DNA of 64,000 nt from Rhodopseudomonas boonkerdii (GTDB lineage: Bacteria; Pseudomonadota; Alphaproteobacteria; Rhizobiales; Xanthobacteraceae), in contig NZ_CP036537.1 of assembly GCF_021184025.1 (NCBI RefSeq), positions 1,116,001 to 1,180,000 on the forward strand, written 5' to 3'. The notes beneath the pieces were generated by a model that made no database searches, was not told the DNA's origin, and worked only from the letters and a program-made list of their open reading frames with translations. Both the position numbers and the translations under genes were made by a program. Numbering within the stretch: position 1 is the stretch's first letter; every line of letters begins with the position of its first letter. Shown in pieces: positions 61,537 through 64,000 of this stretch.

Positions 61537-62319
61537 ATGATGATCACGGTGATGCAGGGCGTGCTGGGGTTGGCCTCCGGCGCACTGGTGGGCTTTTCGC
61601 TCGGTCTCGTCGGCGGCGGCGGATCGATTCTTGCCGTCCCGCTGATGGTTTATGTGGTCGGTGTCCCCAATCCGCATGTCGCAATCGGCACCAGCGCCAT
61701 CGCCGTGGCCGCCAATGCTGCAGTCAATCTCGGTAATCATGCGCGCGGCGGCAACGTGCACTGGTCCTGCGCGCTGGTCTTTGCGGCTGCGGGTATCGTC
61801 GGAGCCTTTGGCGGTTCGCTGCTCGGCAAACGGATGGACGGGCAGAATCTCCTGGCGCTGTTCGCGGTGTTGATGCTGATCATCGCCGTTCTGATGCTGA
61901 AAACTCGGACCCACATCGGCGAACAGCGTGTGGCAATCAGCTCGGCGAACACGCCGGCATTGGTCGGCCTTGGACTGATGACCGGCACACTGTCCGGTTT
62001 TTTCGGAATTGGCGGCGGCTTCCTGATCGTGCCCGCGCTGATGCTGGCGACCGGCATGTCCATCATGAGCGCGATCTCGTCGTCGCTGGTCGCGGTCACA
62101 GCCTTCGGTCTCACCACGGCGCTCAGCTATGCCTGGTCCGGGCTGATTTCCTGGACGCTTGCGCTGGTGTTCATCGTCGGAGGCATTGTCGGCGGGTTGG
62201 TCGGGACCGCTGTGGCGCGCTCGTTGTCGGTACGGCGAGGCGCGCTGAACGTCGTTTTTGCGACTATCATTATCCTCGTGGCGCTCTATATGTTGGCCCG
62301 CAACATCTATGTGACGTGA
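61537..62319 (+). CDS. TauE/SafE-family sulfite/anion exporter-like permease
   Basis: An approximately 260-residue, eight-helix membrane protein with the internal duplication GFSLGLVGGGGSILAVPLMVYVVGVPNPHVAIGTSAIAVAANA in the first half and SGFFGIGGGFLIVPALMLATGMSIMSAISSSLVAVTA in the second. Such proteins transport sulfite, sulfonates or organosulfur compounds. The start among 61537, 61540 and 61552 is uncertain. It lies between lrgB and a DsbA-like gene. Confidence 0.88.
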   Translation: MMITVMQGVLGLASGALVGFSLGLVGGGGSILAVPLMVYVVGVPNPHVAIGTSAIAVAANAAVNLGNHARGGNVHWSCALVFAAAGIVGAFGGSLLGKRMDGQNLLALFAVLMLIIAVLMLKTRTHIGEQRVAISSANTPALVGLGLMTGTLSGFFGIGGGFLIVPALMLATGMSIMSAISSSLVAVTAFGLTTALSYAWSGLISWTLALVFIVGGIVGGLVGTAVARSLSVRRGALNVVFATIIILVALYMLARNIYVT

Positions 62320-62352
62320 CGATTGGCGCATGACGCGTCCGCGGAGAACATC

Positions 62353-63024
62353 ATGAGCGGCCGTAGCCTTCTTACTCTCGCACCCACGCGTCGGACCGCG
62401 CTCGCCCTGGTTGGCGGAGCCATGTTGCTGGGTGTCGACCGTCGTGCGATGGCTGCGCCGGGCACCGATGAGGACGACGAAATCCTCAAGGAATCCCTTG
62501 TGCTGCGCGATCCCGATATTCCGGCTTCGGGCAATCCGAAGGGCGACATTACCATCGTCGAATATTTCGACTATCAGTGCCCGTATTGCCGCAAGCTCGC
62601 GCCGGATCTCCGTGCCGTGGTCAAGGAAGATGGCAATGTTCGGCTGGTGTCAAAGGACTGGGCGATCCTTGGCCCCGTTTCGGTCTACGCCGCAGGTCTG
62701 GTGCTGGCGACGCGCTATCAGAACAGGTTCATCGAGGCGCAGGACGCACTGATCAGCCTCAACACCAAGCTGACCGAGCAGATCGCGCGCGATACGCTCG
62801 CCAAGACCGGGATCGATGTCGAGCGAGCTCTTGCCGATCTGCAGACCAATCGCGCCGCTATCGCCGCGAAGCTCAAGCAGATCGACAAACAGGCGACAGC
62901 TTTTGGCTTCCGCGGCACGCCTTCCTTCATCGTCGGGAAGTTCCGCATTCCGGGGCCGATCAGCAAGGAGCACTTCAAGCTGGCCATCGCCGATGCCCGT
63001 AAGGCAGTGGCCGAGAGGAAGTAA
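62353..63024 (+). CDS. DsbA-like thiol-disulfide interchange protein (Com1/ScsC type)
   Basis: A 223-residue exported protein from ATG 62353 (GCGGAGAAC upstream), with a twin-arginine-like signal (PTRRTALALVGGAMLLG). The thioredoxin fold carries the active site Cys76-Pro-Tyr-Cys79 in YFDYQCPYCRKL and the cis-proline loop in FGFRGTPSFIVGKFR. These proteins oxidise or isomerise periplasmic disulfides. DsbB, 7 kb away, is its likely partner. Confidence 0.93.
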   Translation: MSGRSLLTLAPTRRTALALVGGAMLLGVDRRAMAAPGTDEDDEILKESLVLRDPDIPASGNPKGDITIVEYFDYQCPYCRKLAPDLRAVVKEDGNVRLVSKDWAILGPVSVYAAGLVLATRYQNRFIEAQDALISLNTKLTEQIARDTLAKTGIDVERALADLQTNRAAIAAKLKQIDKQATAFGFRGTPSFIVGKFRIPGPISKEHFKLAIADARKAVAERK

Positions 63025-63034
63025 TCGGCAGATC

Positions 63035-63065
63035 AAAGCGCCCCGTCTTGAGACAGGGCGCTTTT
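63035..63065 (+). terminator. Rho-independent terminator after the DsbA-like gene
   Basis: AAAGCGCCC (63035-63043) pairs with GGGCGCTTT (63056-63064), with an inner GTCT/AGAC pair extending the stem and a two-base loop; TTTT follows. It starts 10 bases past the stop of the DsbA-like gene. Confidence 0.88.
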
Positions 63066-63131
63066 CGAGCCGGCTTGAACGGGTCTGGTTGATCTCTGTC
63101 TGGCCCTGGCGTGTTTCCCCCGCTAGCCGCG

Positions 63132-63347
63132 TTACGACTTCATCTGTGCCGTCAGTTTGGCCCAGTCATCCCTGGTCCGCGCCTTCAGCGCTTCCCAGTT
63201 GGTCTGGGCGACATCCCAATTAACGATGGTGCGGCGGTCCTGCGCGGTCTGGCCGTTTGCCACTGACGACGTCGCCATTGAGTCGTGCAGATAAACGCCG
63301 ATACCCAGGATCAGCGCACCCAGGATCATTCCGAAAATCGTCCGCAT
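63132..63347 (-). CDS. Small membrane-anchored protein
   Basis: A 71-residue protein from ATG 63347 with GGAGGC eight bases upstream. One N-terminal helix (TIFGMILGALILGIGVYLHDS) is followed by a short polar domain (QDRRTIVNWDVAQTNWEALKARTRDDWAKLTAQ) that looks helical. The clean ribosome site supports translation. Function unknown; convergent with the DsbA-like gene and divergent from the glycosylase. Confidence 0.72.
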   Translation of the reverse strand: MRTIFGMILGALILGIGVYLHDSMATSSVANGQTAQDRRTIVNWDVAQTNWEALKARTRDDWAKLTAQMKS

Positions 63348-63482
63348 GACAAAAGCCTCCATTGAGCCCCGACAACGCGGCGCGGAAGGCTTTGGTTCCG
63401 GCGCCGCCGCGCCGCTTCGTCGCAGTGCGGGAAGCGGGTGGGATTGATCTCTGTAAGGCGTCATGATGATCCTTCACCCACC

Positions 63483-64000
63483 ATGACCGTCCATCTCACC
63501 GATCAGTCCGCTCTCGAAGCCGCCATCCGGCAGCTGGTGAAGGACGATCCGCGTTTGAAACCCATTCTTGCAAAGGCCGGCATGCCGGCGCTGCGCCAGC
63601 GCGCGCCGGGCTTCGAGGGATTGGCGCAGATCGTCTGCGGACAGCAAGTCTCCGTTGCTGCAGCCGCGGCGATCTGGGGCCGGATTTCGGCGGCCTATGT
63701 GCCATTCGATCACCAAGCCATCCGCAAGGCGCGCACCGATCGACTCGGCCGGCTCGGTCTGTCGGCCGCGAAGATCAAGACGCTGAAGGCCATCGCGAAA
63801 GAACTCGTTGACGGACGCCTGAATCTCGATGTGTTGGCCGAGGAAGAGGCTGACGCTGCTCACAATGCGCTCGTCGCGCTGCATGGCATCGGTCCATGGA
63901 CGGCGGATGTGTATCTGCTGTTTTGTCTCGGCCATGGTGATGCCTGGCCGGCCGGCGATGTCGCCTTGCAGGAGGCCATCAAGGTCGGGCTTGGATTGAA
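63483..64000 (+). CDS. alkA: DNA-3-methyladenine glycosylase II (AlkA-like), 5-prime part
   Basis: The reading frame opens at ATG 63483 and runs off the window, giving 172 residues of the N-terminal and HhH regions. AlkA-type enzymes excise alkylated purines. Seen here are FEGLAQIVCGQQVSVAAAAAIWGRIS, LGLSAAKIKTLKAIAKELVDGRLN, and the helix-hairpin-helix LHGIGPWTADVYLLFCLGHGDAWPAGDVALQEA, with the catalytic Asp in the last motif. The C-terminal end lies beyond the window. Confidence 0.92.
   Translation, partial: MTVHLTDQSALEAAIRQLVKDDPRLKPILAKAGMPALRQRAPGFEGLAQIVCGQQVSVAAAAAIWGRISAAYVPFDHQAIRKARTDRLGRLGLSAAKIKTLKAIAKELVDGRLNLDVLAEEEADAAHNALVALHGIGPWTADVYLLFCLGHGDAWPAGDVALQEAIKVGLGL

Noticed and set aside
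1..64000. CRISPR arrays, phage or insertion-sequence genes
   Set aside because: No regularly spaced direct repeats, transposase, integrase or phage structural gene was found. Repeats here are palindromic, single and intergenic.

Overview
The window is GC-rich, densely coded alphaproteobacterial chromosome. Several features point to the Bradyrhizobium / Rhodopseudomonas / Tardiphaga group (Nitrobacteraceae): the trcR | ispH-thrB-rnhA arrangement, an NdvA-like glucan exporter, the acdS/acdR pair, TAXI-type TRAP transporters, and families of long intergenic palindromes. This is inferred from gene content and protein style only; no database search was run. No phage, insertion sequence, CRISPR array, rRNA gene or replication origin was seen. 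There is one tRNA gene, tRNA-Leu(CAA).

Layout. 0-3 kb: a Nudix hydrolase, argJ and two small exported proteins. 3-11.5 kb: solute uptake, with a Bug/TctC binding protein, an MFS carrier, and a TAXI-TRAP locus of one fused permease and three binding proteins. 11.5-17.7 kb: propionyl-CoA synthetase, small lipoprotein and PhnA genes, then trcR facing ispH-thrB-rnhA. 17.8-26 kb: a minus-strand run of peroxiredoxin, DUF924, fadD, a D,D-carboxypeptidase with a long Lys/Ala/Pro tail, an NdvA-like ABC exporter and an ABC binding protein. Palindromic repeats lie between most of these genes. 26-30.2 kb: a Gly/Tyr-rich exported protein, a HisE-like protein, a YqaA/DedA membrane protein, a nitronate-monooxygenase-like enzyme and a thioesterase.

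30.3-33.8 kb: a KaiC-like double ATPase translationally coupled to a hybrid histidine kinase. 34-39.6 kb: a Spy/CpxP-like protein, Pit phosphate transporter, CorA/ZntB-type metal transporter and OprB-like porin. 39.6-44 kb: a luciferase-like oxidoreductase whose last codons lie in a repeat, ACC deaminase with its Lrp-type regulator, and a Zur-box-preceded zinc GTPase. 44-47.7 kb: a hydrolase, an exported glycosidase-like protein and a membrane acyltransferase. 47.9-54.6 kb: a GntR-headed ABC operon divergent from an iron alcohol dehydrogenase and an AT-richer SDR gene that ends beside tRNA-Leu. 55-64 kb: dsbB, a TonB-dependent siderophore receptor, an AbrB-type membrane protein, two PsiF-like exported proteins, lrgAB, a TauE/SafE permease, a DsbA-like thioredoxin and the start of an AlkA-type glycosylase.

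The clearest points for follow-up are these. Eleven palindromic repeat copies, in five sequence groups, all sit within about 25 bases of a stop codon, and one of them supplies the end of a protein. The KaiC/kinase pair has altered phosphosite residues. The TAXI locus has three receptors for one permease. Three operator-like palindromes lie exactly where regulation is expected, in front of acdS/acdR, the zinc GTPase and the GntR/dehydrogenase divergon. No gene-free stretch exceeds about 300 bases.
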